The position numbers and the translations under genes are program-made. This document shows, one piece after another, positions 44,818 to 54,932 of a stretch of 64,000 nucleotides of DNA (positions are counted from its first letter, which is position 1; every line of letters starts with the position of its first letter). The notes under the pieces were generated by a model. It did no database searches. It was given only the letters and a program-made list of their open reading frames with translations, and was not told the DNA's origin. The stretch is from WHSW01 sp963821345 (lineage in GTDB: Bacteria; Actinomycetota; Thermoleophilia; Solirubrobacterales; 70-9). The DNA is taken from the NCBI GenBank assembly GCA_963821345.1, contig CAWGDM010000001.1, forward strand, positions 682,001 through 746,000, given 5' to 3'.

Positions 44818-45452
44818 GCGTCCCCGACGTAGTCCAGGCTCCAGTCGGACTGGATCGCGTTGCGGCCCTCGAACGACCAGCTCATCCCGTGCTCGGGGAT
44901 CTCGACCTTGAGATGGTCCGCGACGCCGACGTACGCGGGCGAGCCCGGGACGGTCGAGAACAGCGAGTCGCGCAGGGTCGTCTTCGATCCGTCGTTGCCG
45001 GTGTACGGCCGCATGCGCGAGGAGAGGCGGCCGCCGCCGACCTCGAGCACACCCTCGCCGCCGCGGGTCTCGTGGGTGATCGGGGCGCGCTCGACCGAGA
45101 CGACCTCGCCGATCAGCCCCGCGAGGTCGCCGAGCGGCCCGCCGAGGTCGCCGCAGAACGCGGCGCGAATCGCCTCGAACTGCTCGTCGGTCGCGCGCTC
45201 GTCGATGTACATGGCCACCCGCCAGCTGCCCGGGGTCAGCACGTTGCCGGGGATCTGGCAGACCTCGATGATCGAGAGCCCGCCGACGTCGACGCCGCCA
45301 ATCGTTCCCGACTCGAAGTGGTAGGCGTTGCACGACTCGCAGGTGCCGTGATCGGGGTCCTCACCGATCCAGCACGGGCAGAGCACCCCGCACGAGCACG
45401 CCTCCAACAGGGTCCCGGTCAGCTGGTACTTGGATGCGACGGCAGCGCTCAT
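44814..45452 (-). CDS. DUF1326 domain protein
   Basis: A 212-residue protein with the family's N-terminal cysteine motifs LLEACSCGVLCPCW and GTCESCNAYH, and a C-terminal half with FSTVPGSPAYVGV. DUF1326 is of unknown function; the Cys pairs suggest metal binding. AAAGGAG lies 7 bp before ATG 45452. First gene of the two-gene unit with the DUF2182 membrane protein. Confidence 0.9.
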   Translation of the reverse strand: MSAAVASKYQLTGTLLEACSCGVLCPCWIGEDPDHGTCESCNAYHFESGTIGGVDVGGLSIIEVCQIPGNVLTPGSWRVAMYIDERATDEQFEAIRAAFCGDLGGPLGDLAGLIGEVVSVERAPITHETRGGEGVLEVGGGRLSSRMRPYTGNDGSKTTLRDSLFSTVPGSPAYVGVADHLKVEIPEHGMSWSFEGRNAIQSDWSLDYVGDA

Positions 45453-45575
45453 CGGCGCTCCTTTCTGTTGTCACAACGTCTCCGCAACGCGCTCGACGTC
45501 AGCGCGCCGGCGGCGTCCGAGCCACTAAGAAACCTCCGCCACGACCCTACGCCCGACTCGATACGCGGTCAAGAC

Positions 45576-46523
45576 TTACTCGGTTGCGTGACGCTCGATG
45601 CTCGGGGCGACCTCGCTGGCGACCAGCTCGAGCTGTCGCGCTTCGTCGCCCAACGGCCACAGGTAAACCCGTCGGCAGCCGGCCTCGGCGTAGCGCGAGA
45701 GGAGCTCCGCGCAGTGCTCCACGGTGCCGACGCAGACTTGTCCGCGAAGCTCGTCGGGATCGCGGTTCAGCAGCGGAGCCAAGACCTCGGCGAGCACTCG
45801 ATCGGCCTCAGCTCGATCCCTCGAAACCCAGGTCCACATCGTGGCAAGCGCGTTGGGAAAGTCCTCCGCTTCTCTGCCTTGGTCTTCAAGCTTGCTCGCC
45901 AAGAGGGAGCGCGCGGCGGAGAAGCCCTCCGGCGTTGTGTTGTAGGCGGAGGCAAGCCAGCCGTCGGCCGCCCTCGCAACTCGAGCAAGCCCGGCCTTCG
46001 AGCCCCAGCTCCCGATCCACAGAGGGATACCGCGCTGCTGCCTGGGACCCGGCGCCAGTTCGATGTCCGAGGGGACGGGGTAGTAGCGGGCCTGCTCGGG
46101 GACTGGTTCTCCCCTGAGCAGTGCTCGCAGTACGGCGACCGCCTCGTCGAACCGCTTCCAGCGCTCCTCGAAGGAAATGCCCAGGGCGGTGTAGTCGCGC
46201 TCCGATGAGCCCGGTCCCACGCCGGCCACCAGTCGACCCTCGGAGAGTATGTCCAGCGCCGCCAGTGCCTTTGCCATCGCAACCGGGCCGCGCAGGACGG
46301 CGAGCGACACCGTCGTGGCAAGGGCCATCTCGCCGGAGCGCTCGATCATGCTCGCGAGCGCGGTCGGCCCATCGAGCCAGGGCGTCTGGTAGATGAAGTG
46401 ATCGTTCGCCGACACCGCGGCGAACCCGCAATCCCTTGCCGTGTCAACGGCCGCCTCGAGGCGCCGGAGCGAGAGCCCCTCCTCGCCGAACTGCATCAGC
46501 GGCAGATGGACGCCCAAGTCCAC
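45576..46523 (-). CDS. LLM-class (probably F420-dependent) oxidoreductase
   Basis: A 315-residue luciferase-like TIM barrel: start MDLGVHLPLMQFGEEGLSL, FAAVSANDHFIYQTPW, ALAALDILSEGRLVAGVGPG and RGIPLWIGSWGSKAG. These match the F420-dependent subgroup in actinomycetes. The substrate is unknown. It stands alone between oppositely oriented units. Confidence 0.88.
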   Translation of the reverse strand: MDLGVHLPLMQFGEEGLSLRRLEAAVDTARDCGFAAVSANDHFIYQTPWLDGPTALASMIERSGEMALATTVSLAVLRGPVAMAKALAALDILSEGRLVAGVGPGSSERDYTALGISFEERWKRFDEAVAVLRALLRGEPVPEQARYYPVPSDIELAPGPRQQRGIPLWIGSWGSKAGLARVARAADGWLASAYNTTPEGFSAARSLLASKLEDQGREAEDFPNALATMWTWVSRDRAEADRVLAEVLAPLLNRDPDELRGQVCVGTVEHCAELLSRYAEAGCRRVYLWPLGDEARQLELVASEVAPSIERHATE

Positions 46524-46629
46524 ATGACCAGTCTCTCAGCTTCCGTCCGAGGCTCCAGCTCCGGCCGGGAGCCGCCGGCGCTTCCGATTTCTTCGCCACG
46601 CCTTACTTCGCCGCGCTTGACTCTCGGCC

Positions 46630-47439
46630 ATGAACACGACCGACGACGACCATGACCATGACCGCGGCCTCGACTTCGACCTCCCGCTGCTGATCAACCG
46701 GCGGCGGGCACTGGGCCTGATGGCCGGCTCGGTCGGCGCCGTCGCGCTGGCGGCCTGCGGAGCCGACTCCGGCGCCACGACGGGCAGCTCGGCGACGGCT
46801 GAGGCTGCGAGCGGCAACACATCGGTGCCCGAGGAGACCCCCGGCCCGTTCCCTGGCGACGGCTCGAACGGGCCGAACGTGCTCACCGAGGGCGGCGTGG
46901 TCCGCAGGGACATCACCACCAGCTTCGGGGGTGCCTCGGGCACGGCGGACGGCCTGCCGGCGACCGTAGATCTGCAGCTCGTCGACGTCGCCGGGGGCGG
47001 CGGGCCGCTGGCCGGCGCGGCCGTCTACCTGTGGCACTGCAACCGCGACGGCCAGTACTCGCTGTACGACCCGGCGATCAGCGACCAGAACTACCTGCGC
47101 GGCGTCCAGGTCAGCGACCAGGGCGGCGCCCTGTCGTTTGCCTCGATCTTCCCCGGGGCGTACTCGGGCCGCTGGCCGCACATGCACTTCGAGGTCTACG
47201 ACAGCCTCGACGCCGCGACCGCCGCGTCGACCAAGTTGCGCACCTCGCAGATCGCGCTGCCCAAGGATGCGTGCGACGTCGTCTACACGACCGACGGCTA
47301 CGAGCAGTCATTGCAGAACCTGGCGCAGACCTCGCTCGATACCGACCTGGTGTTCAGCGACGGTTACGCGAGCGAGCTGGCGTCCTGGGCCGGGGACGCC
47401 GACAAGGGGATCTCGCTGTCGCTGAACGTGGGCATCTGA
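46630..47439 (+). CDS. Intradiol ring-cleavage dioxygenase-like lipoprotein
   Basis: A 269-residue protein. The N-terminus has a His/Asp-rich run (TDDDHDHDRG), then RRRALGLMAGSVGAVALAAC, a Tat-like leader with a lipobox, so it is probably exported and lipidated. The dioxygenase domain keeps candidate Fe(III) ligands: Tyr in VYLWHCNRDGQY or AYSGRWPH and the two His of GRWPHMHFEVY. Exported intradiol dioxygenase-like proteins are known in actinomycetes without a proven substrate. Confidence 0.85.
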   Translation: MNTTDDDHDHDRGLDFDLPLLINRRRALGLMAGSVGAVALAACGADSGATTGSSATAEAASGNTSVPEETPGPFPGDGSNGPNVLTEGGVVRRDITTSFGGASGTADGLPATVDLQLVDVAGGGGPLAGAAVYLWHCNRDGQYSLYDPAISDQNYLRGVQVSDQGGALSFASIFPGAYSGRWPHMHFEVYDSLDAATAASTKLRTSQIALPKDACDVVYTTDGYEQSLQNLAQTSLDTDLVFSDGYASELASWAGDADKGISLSLNVGI

Positions 47440-47476
47440 GCCCGGCTCGATCCGGAGCTTCGCCGTGACCCGCTCG

Positions 47477-48637
47477 TTACCCGTTGAAGCGAGCCGGATA
47501 GCGAGCGACCTCGATTCCACCCCGGCGGCGGATGTCGACCCGGTCCCCGGCGCGGGGTTTGGTCAGCTTCGGCCCGACCACGGTGATCAGGTTCACGTAC
47601 AACGGCACCGGCCGGCCGCGGGCGTCGACGGCGCTGCGGCGCATCTCCAGCACCCCGACCTTGCGGTACAGGCAGGTGCGCTCGTCCTGGGTGCAGTTGG
47701 AGCCGTTGTTCTCGGAGATCTCGCCGCGATCGAAGGCGTGGTGGCGGACGAAGTTGCCCTGGTGCACGGCGTTCGGAGCGTCGGCGAGGATCAGCCGGGC
47801 GCTGGCGCGGACCGCGTAGCGCAGCTGGGCGATCCCCGTTCGCATCGTCGCCTGGACCGCCAGCTGATCGCCGTCGCGCAACCGGTTGAGCCGCTGCGAG
47901 TAGACGACCCGCCGCTGGAAGTTCGGCCGCAGGTGGCGGTGGCGGCGTACGTCGGTTCGGAGCGTCTGGAAGTCGGCCGGGCTCAGGTCGCGGATCCGGA
48001 TCGCGTTGATGCGGCCGCGGTCCTGGGGGATGTGGCCGTCGGGCCGCTGGCCACCGACCATGACCAGGTCGCCGCCGCCGGCCTGCGGTGAGTCCGCCGA
48101 GGCCACGAGGTTGACGAAGCAGGCGTCAAGTGCGCACGGCAGCCGGCCGGGGTCGCCGATCCGCAGCCCGCCGTGCGTGAACACCAGCACGCAGTGGTGC
48201 TCGAAGTCGGGCCGGTGCTGCGTGCATTTTTCGTGCTGCGGCCGGGCCACGCGCAGCGCCCCCGGGCCGCCGGTCGTGGTCGGGTCGGCGGCGAGCACGA
48301 GATCGGCGCGGATGGTGGGGTCGTAGTGGTAGACGGGACCGACGCAACGGGGGCTGTGGTAGTTGCAGTTGTTGGTCGTCTGCACCTCGGCCGTCAGTTC
48401 GAGCCGGTCGCCCTCGCGCAGGTCGGGCAGCGCCGCCGGCGTCATCGACATCACCACCCGCGGCTCGCGACCGGGCCGGCGGGTGATCGGCAGCGTCTTG
48501 ACCAGTTCCGAGTCGTTGCCGGTGGTCGCCACCCGCACGGCGGGACCGCCGGCGCTCGCCGTTGCCAGCGCGGTCAACGCCGCGGCCACCACCAGCCCCG
48601 CCGCCAGACCTCGAGCAGCCGTCGTACCCGCGATCAC
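47477..48637 (-). CDS. Secreted hypothetical protein
   Basis: A 386-residue protein with a signal peptide (AAGLVVAAALTALATASAGG). The mature part holds two similar beta-rich halves: LREGDRLELTAEVQTTNNC near 75 and LRDGDQLAVQATMRTGIAQ near 255, each followed by HYDPTIRADLVLA- or YAVRASARLILA-type strands and Cys/His-rich segments. This suggests an internal duplication. No family is recognised. Confidence 0.65.
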   Translation of the reverse strand: MIAGTTAARGLAAGLVVAAALTALATASAGGPAVRVATTGNDSELVKTLPITRRPGREPRVVMSMTPAALPDLREGDRLELTAEVQTTNNCNYHSPRCVGPVYHYDPTIRADLVLAADPTTTGGPGALRVARPQHEKCTQHRPDFEHHCVLVFTHGGLRIGDPGRLPCALDACFVNLVASADSPQAGGGDLVMVGGQRPDGHIPQDRGRINAIRIRDLSPADFQTLRTDVRRHRHLRPNFQRRVVYSQRLNRLRDGDQLAVQATMRTGIAQLRYAVRASARLILADAPNAVHQGNFVRHHAFDRGEISENNGSNCTQDERTCLYRKVGVLEMRRSAVDARGRPVPLYVNLITVVGPKLTKPRAGDRVDIRRRGGIEVARYPARFNG

Positions 48638-48657
48638 GCACCGATCCTATGTGGCAT

Positions 48658-49701
48658 TCAGGCGTGAAGCTCGGCCAACCGCTCGGCCTCGGCATCGAGC
48701 TCGCGCCGCGCCCCGCGGTCGAGTTTCTCGAACGGCTCGATCCGCACCGTCCCCTTCTCGAACCGCCAGCTGCCGGCGACCCGCCCGTCGATCAGGAAGG
48801 TCGCCACCGACTGCGGCGTCTTGGTGCTGAAGACCCGCGAGCGGTGGCGCTCGGGCAGCACCTGGGCGCGGCGCGCGTGGGCGAGCGTGATCGCGTCCCA
48901 GGTCGGCAGGAAGCGCGGCGGCGCCGGGGTCTCGGGGTCGGGGAGCGGCAAGCGCGGCAGGTCGACGAGCTCGGCACCATCCTCGGCCGCGAACTCACGC
49001 AGCTCGAGCGAGGCGAGCGCCGCGCGGACCGCCTTCAGGCCGAGCCCTCCCCAATCGGCGATCTCTGCCGGCGCCGCGGGGCCGAAGCCGCGCAGGTAGC
49101 TGCGCACCAGCTCGACCGTCGCCGCCGCGGCGTCCTGCGTCGGCCGCGGCCCGAGCCAGTCGGCGGCGTCCGCGAACAGGTCGGCGCGGCGGCGCTCCCA
49201 GGTCCCCGACGGCGGCACCCGGACCAGGTCGAGCCAGGCGTTGATGGCGCTGATCCCCGGAGCCCCGAGCCCGACCGCATCCTGCAGGGTCGTGCGCTCG
49301 ACCGCCCCGGTGTCGAACAGCGGCCGCACCCGCTTGGTGATTGTCCGCATCTGCGCCGCGGTCGCGAGCTTGCGCGTCCGGATCCAATCCTGGCGGCGCT
49401 GCTCGCGGGTGGCGACCGCGAACGTCCACCAGTCACCCGGAGAGAGCAGGTGGATCGTCGCCCGCAACGAGGTGCCCTGGACGACGGCGCGCCGCTCGAG
49501 CGCGCGGGTCAGCTGCTCGCGCTCGAAGCCCTCGAGCCGGCTCCACAGGCCGACGTACATCGAGGGCGCGTACTGGGCCTGGATGCCGGCGACTCGCTCC
49601 AGCGCCTTCGGGAGCGAGAGCTTGCGGCGCTCGAGCAGGAGCTGGCGCTCGAGCACCGCCCGGTTGAGCTCCGCCTCGCTGAGCACTCGCGCGCCCGCCA
49701 C
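48658..49701 (-). CDS. Winged-helix DNA-binding domain protein (HTH_42/YcaQ-like)
   Basis: A 347-residue protein of the HTH_42 family: start LSEAELNRAVLERQLLLERR, then VAGIQAQYAPSMYVGLWSRL, ATIHLLSPGDWWTF, and a C-terminal LPTWDAITLAHARR and FLIDGRVAGSWRFEKG. Family members include DNA glycosylases acting on crosslinks (AlkX/YcaQ), but this shorter actinobacterial branch is usually listed only as winged helix protein. Ends 20 bp from the lower-strand gene at 48637. Confidence 0.85.
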   Translation of the reverse strand: MAGARVLSEAELNRAVLERQLLLERRKLSLPKALERVAGIQAQYAPSMYVGLWSRLEGFEREQLTRALERRAVVQGTSLRATIHLLSPGDWWTFAVATREQRRQDWIRTRKLATAAQMRTITKRVRPLFDTGAVERTTLQDAVGLGAPGISAINAWLDLVRVPPSGTWERRRADLFADAADWLGPRPTQDAAAATVELVRSYLRGFGPAAPAEIADWGGLGLKAVRAALASLELREFAAEDGAELVDLPRLPLPDPETPAPPRFLPTWDAITLAHARRAQVLPERHRSRVFSTKTPQSVATFLIDGRVAGSWRFEKGTVRIEPFEKLDRGARRELDAEAERLAELHA

Positions 49702-49710
49702 GCTCCCTGC

Positions 49711-50139
49711 CTACCCGGGCTCCGCCGGCCACAGATCCCCGTCGGCGATCTCGAGCAGGTTCTCGGCCGGGTCGGTGAAGTACAGGGAGCGCCGGCCGCC
49801 ATCCCACTCGTGCTCGTGGGTGAGCTCGACCCCGGCGACGAGCAGGCGCTCGCGCCAGCGGTCGTAGTCGGCGCCGTCCGCGGCAAGCAGACAGGCATGC
49901 CCCGGCCCGGTGGTGCCGTGGGCGGCGATCGGGCTGTCGCGCTCTGCCAGACCCTCGCGCTCGAACAGCAGCAGCAGCCCGGCGCCCACTCGCAGCGCGA
50001 TCCCGCCGGGCCAGCGCGAGACCAGCGGCAGCCCGAGCACGCCGGTGTAGAAGGACTCAACCTCGGGCGTCTCGGCGGCCGAGTGGTAGAGGCTGGTCTC
50101 GAGCACCCCGGTGAGCGCGCCCGGGGCGCCGTCGCTCAC
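49711..50139 (-). CDS. VOC (glyoxalase/bleomycin-resistance fold) protein
   Basis: A 142-residue VOC protein with two beta-alpha-beta-beta-beta modules: LETSLYHSAAETPEVESFYT at the start (His as a metal ligand) and HACLLAADGADYDRW plus RSLYFTDPAENLLEIAD in the second half (Glu as a ligand). Substrate unknown. Confidence 0.88.
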   Translation of the reverse strand: MSDGAPGALTGVLETSLYHSAAETPEVESFYTGVLGLPLVSRWPGGIALRVGAGLLLLFEREGLAERDSPIAAHGTTGPGHACLLAADGADYDRWRERLLVAGVELTHEHEWDGGRRSLYFTDPAENLLEIADGDLWPAEPG

Positions 50140-50143
50140 CCGG

Positions 50144-52447
50144 TCACCCGCCCGCCGGCCCGCCCGGAGGGATCGCCATCAGCGCCCGCAGGCGGGCGCG
50201 CACCCCGCCTCCGCTCAGCGCCCGCCGCAGCGCCCGCCGCTCGGCCGGGCCCGGTGGAGGATGCGCGTCGCCGGCGTAGCGGTGGTCGCGCAGCGCCGCG
50301 GCATATCGGCGCACCGGCGCGCGGGCAACCCCGGTCGCGCGGCGCTCGATCCCGAGCAGGGTCGTGCGCGGCCCGATTCGCCAACCGAGGCGGTCGAGCG
50401 CGGCGCTCAGCTCGCCGACCTGGGCGGCCGTGTGGTCGCCGCTGAGCAGCCGCCGGCGCCGGCGCCACGAGACGGCTGCGATGATCGCCGTCGCCAGGGC
50501 GGCGACCGCGACGAGAGCGATCCCGACCGGTCCCCAGAGGCCCGAGCCGGTCGAGGCGGGCGCGGGCGCCGCCGTCGACGCGACCGCCGGGCTATGGCCG
50601 CGGTGGCGGCCGCGGCCGTCGGGTGCGGCCGGGTTCGGAGCCGGCCCGCGGAAGGCGCTCGCGAAGTCGCCGAGGACGCGCTGTGACTGCGCCGGGGCCG
50701 CGTTCGGCGTCGGGTCGAACGTCACCCAGCCGATACCTCGGAAGTAGACCTCGACCCAGGAGTGGGCGTCGGTGTCATGGACCTCGTAGGTGTCGGTCGC
50801 GGGGTCGAGCGTGCCGGGCGCGAACCCGGACACGACCCTGGACGGGATCCCGACCATCCGCAGCATCAGCCCCATCGTGCCGGCGAACTGCTGGCAGTAG
50901 CCGGCCTTGTCCGCGAACAGGAACCCGGCAAGCGGGTAGGTGTGCTCGGGGACGGTGGGCGTGTACGCGTAGTCCTGGCGCAGGTGGCCCTCGATCGCGC
51001 GGACCGCCTCGAACGGGGTCGCCGCCCCGGCGACCCAGCGTCGCGCGAGCCGGTACGTCTCGGCGTAGGGCGAGGCGAGCAGGCGTGCTGCGACCACGGG
51101 GTCGCGTTCGCCCCACAGCGGCATCGCCGTCGCCGCGGGCGGCCCGCCGACCGCGCCGGTGGTCGGCACCGTCAGCAGGGTCGAGCCGCTGAAGCGCCGC
51201 TCGGATCGGGGCGGCGGCGCCTCGCGCAGCTGGTCGGGGGTCGGCTGCGGGACGTAGGCGGCGATCGAGTACTGCTCGCCGCGCTCGAGCGGCGTGCCGA
51301 GGCGGGTCAGGGTGCCGTCCCCGCTCTCCACGGTGCTGTCGAGGCCGTCGATCGAGGTTGTGGTCCCGGCCCCGATCGCAAGGTCGCTGCTCAGCGCCCG
51401 GAGCTCGAAGTCCGCATCGGCGATCCAGCCCGGGTGCAGCAGCTCGAGGTTGCGGCCGGGCACGACGCCGCGAGCCCGCAGCTCGGCGGCCGCGGCCGGG
51501 TCGCCGGGAACCGCGCGCTGCCAGCCATAACCGTCGAAGCGGTCGAGGACGCTCGCCTTCCAATACAGCGGCGTCGGTGTGTGCACGGTCATCACCGTGG
51601 TCCCGTCGGTGGGCCAGTCGAGCGGCCCGTAGTCGTGGTTCCACTCGAAGCTGATCGTCGGCTGGGCGCCGAACCACGACCAGTTCTCGTAGTCCCACCA
51701 GGCCGGGCCATTGAGCCTGCCGACCAGCGGCAGCGCGAGCACGCCGGCGGAAAGGGTCACGGCGACGGCGACCGCCCGTCGCCCGGCGCCGAGCCTGGGG
51801 ACCCACAGCCATGAGACCACCAGCAACAGGAGCACGATTCCCCAGAACGCCTCGGCACCGGGATTGTCGAGCGTCGCCGCGAACCCATAGGCGATCAGCA
51901 GCAGCGCCAGCGCCAGCGCCCGGCAGAGCTGGCGGCGGCGGGTGGGCCAGAAGCCGATCACGCCGGCCAGCGCAACCATCGCGGGAGCGCCGATCACCAG
52001 GGTGAGCCGAATCCAGGGATCGCTGCCGGAGTAGGGGAGGTCGGCACCCTCGATCCCGCCGATCCCGTCGAGGATCTGGTGGCGGAATTCCTGCCAGCCC
52101 GCCGGGGCCAGCAGATGCGCCGGGACGCCGACCGCCGCCAGGGCGCCGAACACGGTCGCGATCGAGACCACTACCGCAGCCGAGGTCCGCGGGCCGCCGG
52201 GGCGCAGCCTGCCGAGCAGCCCGAGCAGCAGGGCCCCGGCGCAGACGACGGCCAGGGCAACGGCCTGGCGGTCGGCGGACGACGGCTCGACCAGCCGCGC
52301 CCAGAGCGCCATCGCAAAGCCCGCCAGCGCGGCGAACAGCGCCAGCTCGGTGAGCAACGAAGCCAGCCAGCGCTCGCGGGCCGGCTCGTCCGAACGCGAC
52401 ACCGCCCCGGGCCGAAGCCCTGCGGCCGGCACGGCGACGCTGCTCAC
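50144..52447 (-). CDS. Transglutaminase-like membrane protein (TgpA type)
   Basis: A 767-residue protein: five to six N-terminal membrane helices (about 30-240), an extracellular part, a transglutaminase core with the Cys motif ADKAGYCQQFAGTMGLMLR, His in DTDAHSWVEVYF and Asp in GWVTFDPTPN, then one more helix and a DUF4129-like tail. GTG 52447 overlaps the stop of the DUF58 gene (GTGA). The frame appears continuous with DUF58 only because of a frame break near 52600, so the two should not be read as one protein. Part of the MoxR-DUF58-transglutaminase operon. Confidence 0.88.
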   Translation of the reverse strand: MSSVAVPAAGLRPGAVSRSDEPARERWLASLLTELALFAALAGFAMALWARLVEPSSADRQAVALAVVCAGALLLGLLGRLRPGGPRTSAAVVVSIATVFGALAAVGVPAHLLAPAGWQEFRHQILDGIGGIEGADLPYSGSDPWIRLTLVIGAPAMVALAGVIGFWPTRRRQLCRALALALLLIAYGFAATLDNPGAEAFWGIVLLLLVVSWLWVPRLGAGRRAVAVAVTLSAGVLALPLVGRLNGPAWWDYENWSWFGAQPTISFEWNHDYGPLDWPTDGTTVMTVHTPTPLYWKASVLDRFDGYGWQRAVPGDPAAAAELRARGVVPGRNLELLHPGWIADADFELRALSSDLAIGAGTTTSIDGLDSTVESGDGTLTRLGTPLERGEQYSIAAYVPQPTPDQLREAPPPRSERRFSGSTLLTVPTTGAVGGPPAATAMPLWGERDPVVAARLLASPYAETYRLARRWVAGAATPFEAVRAIEGHLRQDYAYTPTVPEHTYPLAGFLFADKAGYCQQFAGTMGLMLRMVGIPSRVVSGFAPGTLDPATDTYEVHDTDAHSWVEVYFRGIGWVTFDPTPNAAPAQSQRVLGDFASAFRGPAPNPAAPDGRGRHRGHSPAVASTAAPAPASTGSGLWGPVGIALVAVAALATAIIAAVSWRRRRRLLSGDHTAAQVGELSAALDRLGWRIGPRTTLLGIERRATGVARAPVRRYAAALRDHRYAGDAHPPPGPAERRALRRALSGGGVRARLRALMAIPPGGPAGG

Positions 52448-53551
52448 GCCGCGCTCCTGACCGGTCGCGACCCGCGTCGGCCGACGCGCCGGCCCTCGCA
52501 ACCGGAGACGAGCAGCGCCGGGTTGCCACGGCCGCGGACCTCGGGGCCGACCAGGTACCGCGGCCCGGAGGCGCTTCCCAGGGTGCCCGGCAGCGATGGC
52601 ACTCGCGCGCGCGGTGACCCAGAAGACCGCGCCCGAGCGCTGCGCCCCGGCGATCGCCGGCGGGGCGGTCGTCGGCGCGACCAACGCCAGGCGGGCGTGG
52701 ACCTGAGCCCACCCGCGCAGCTCGGCCTCGACCGTCACCGGGCGGCGCTCCCCGGGAAGCTGAATCGCGCATCCGCCACCCTCGGCCAGGTGGCGACACA
52801 GCGATCCCGCCGCCCGGACCGCGGCGTCGAGGGCCGCCGGGCTGGAGGGGCGCGAGGCGTCGAGGACGACCAGCGGCGCGGTGTCGGCCCCGGCGACCAG
52901 GCGGCGCTCGATCAGCTCGCCGGTGCGAGCGACTGCCGGCCAGTGGATCCGCGACGCGGGGCTGCCCTTGCGGTAGGCCCGCAGCCCGTCGACCTCGAGC
53001 TCGATCGATCGCGCGTCGAAGGTCCCTGCGGCGGCACCGTCCTCGAGCCCGTCTAGCGCCCTGGCACCGCCCGCCCCGCCGGCCGAGACGACCACCGGAT
53101 CGATCCGCGGCAGGACCAGCAGGTCCGTCGTCTGCTCGGACTCGACCACCCGGGTCCACAGAGACAGCGGGTCGCGGACGACCAGCCGCGCGGGCTCGAT
53201 CCGGCGCCGCCCGCGGCCGCGCAGGCTGACCTGGCGGTCGACGGTGCGGTCCCACCGCGGGCCGATCCGAAGCGGCTGATCGAGCACCGGATCGGTGAGC
53301 TCGCCCCCGGGCAGCGGCAGGTGGGCGCCGCCGGTCGTGATTCGCAGCCGGAACGGCTCGTCCTCGACCACCCGAGTCGGGCCGGGCGCGCGGACCAGCC
53401 GCCGCGGGGTCGCCAACCCGACCCAGGCGACCGCGGCGATCACGAGGCCGAGCAGGCCGATCCCCGGGACCAGCAGCGACGGCGACCCGAAGCCGAGCCC
53501 CGCGAGCAGCAGGCTGGAGCCGAACACCGCCGCGGTCGGCGCCGGGGCCAT
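52444..53551 (-). CDS. DUF58 protein (frame broken near 52600)
   Basis: Start ATG 53551, two N-terminal membrane helices, then the DUF58 core: GGLRAYRKGSPASRIHWPA-type segment (DGLRAYRKGSPASRIHWPA) and LVVLDASRP, a vWA-like strand. After FWVTARAS the frame changes. One base too many in the CG run near 52600-52608 separates it from the natural end, which reads SGPRYLVGPEVRGRGNPALL and stops at TGA 52446-52444. Corrected length is about 369 residues. It sits between moxR and the transglutaminase gene, the standard operon order. Confidence 0.82.
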
Positions 53552-53560
53552 CGGCGGGTC

Positions 53561-54511
<951 letters not shown>

Positions 54512-54932
54512 GTGACCAATGGTAAACGGGCGCCTTAGGTGGGAAGCGGGCGGGCTAGCCTGAGGTGGTTCCGGGGTCTCACCTCGGCGCTCGCTCCCCT
54601 GATGCGCCCCGGTCGCGCGACTCGCGGGCGGCAGGCCATCCCGAGTCGGCGGCGACTTGATCACCGCGGCCCGCACGGTAGAGGCGAGATCGGACGACGA
54701 TGTCACCCCGATCAGGCAAAGAAAATGCGGCCCGGGGGTGACGCGGCGCTGCCTGCCTCGCGCGTAGCCTTCGCGCGATCAAAGCTTTGCCAGTCTCCTT
54801 CGAGAGGCCCGTGCGACTTAGCTTCCGTCGCCGTCTTCCTCTCTCCCGAACCGCAGGTGAAACTTATGCCCGCCCGCCGGGGAATGCAAGGGGGGCGCTG
54901 GCGTCAATCCCGCAATCTGCGGGAAAACGCAC
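54512..54932. other. Intergenic stretch without recognisable gene
   Basis: About 420 bp between the MoxR start and the end of the phosphatidyltransferase gene. Codon pattern does not support a gene in any frame. The only structure I saw is the stem-loop at 54908-54924. It must hold the moxR promoter. A structured RNA cannot be excluded by eye. Confidence 0.4.
54908..54924 (-). terminator. Short stem-loop after the phosphatidyltransferase gene
   Basis: TCCCGCA / TGCGGGA with a 3-nt loop, 8 bp past the stop codon at 54933 on the minus strand. The adjoining AAAA lies on the wrong side for a classical T-tract, so the call is weak. Confidence 0.35.

Noticed and set aside
50144..53551. A DUF58-transglutaminase fusion protein of 1135 residues
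   Set aside because: The junction sequence is out-of-frame DUF58; the shifted frame gives the natural DUF58 end and an overlapping GTG start.
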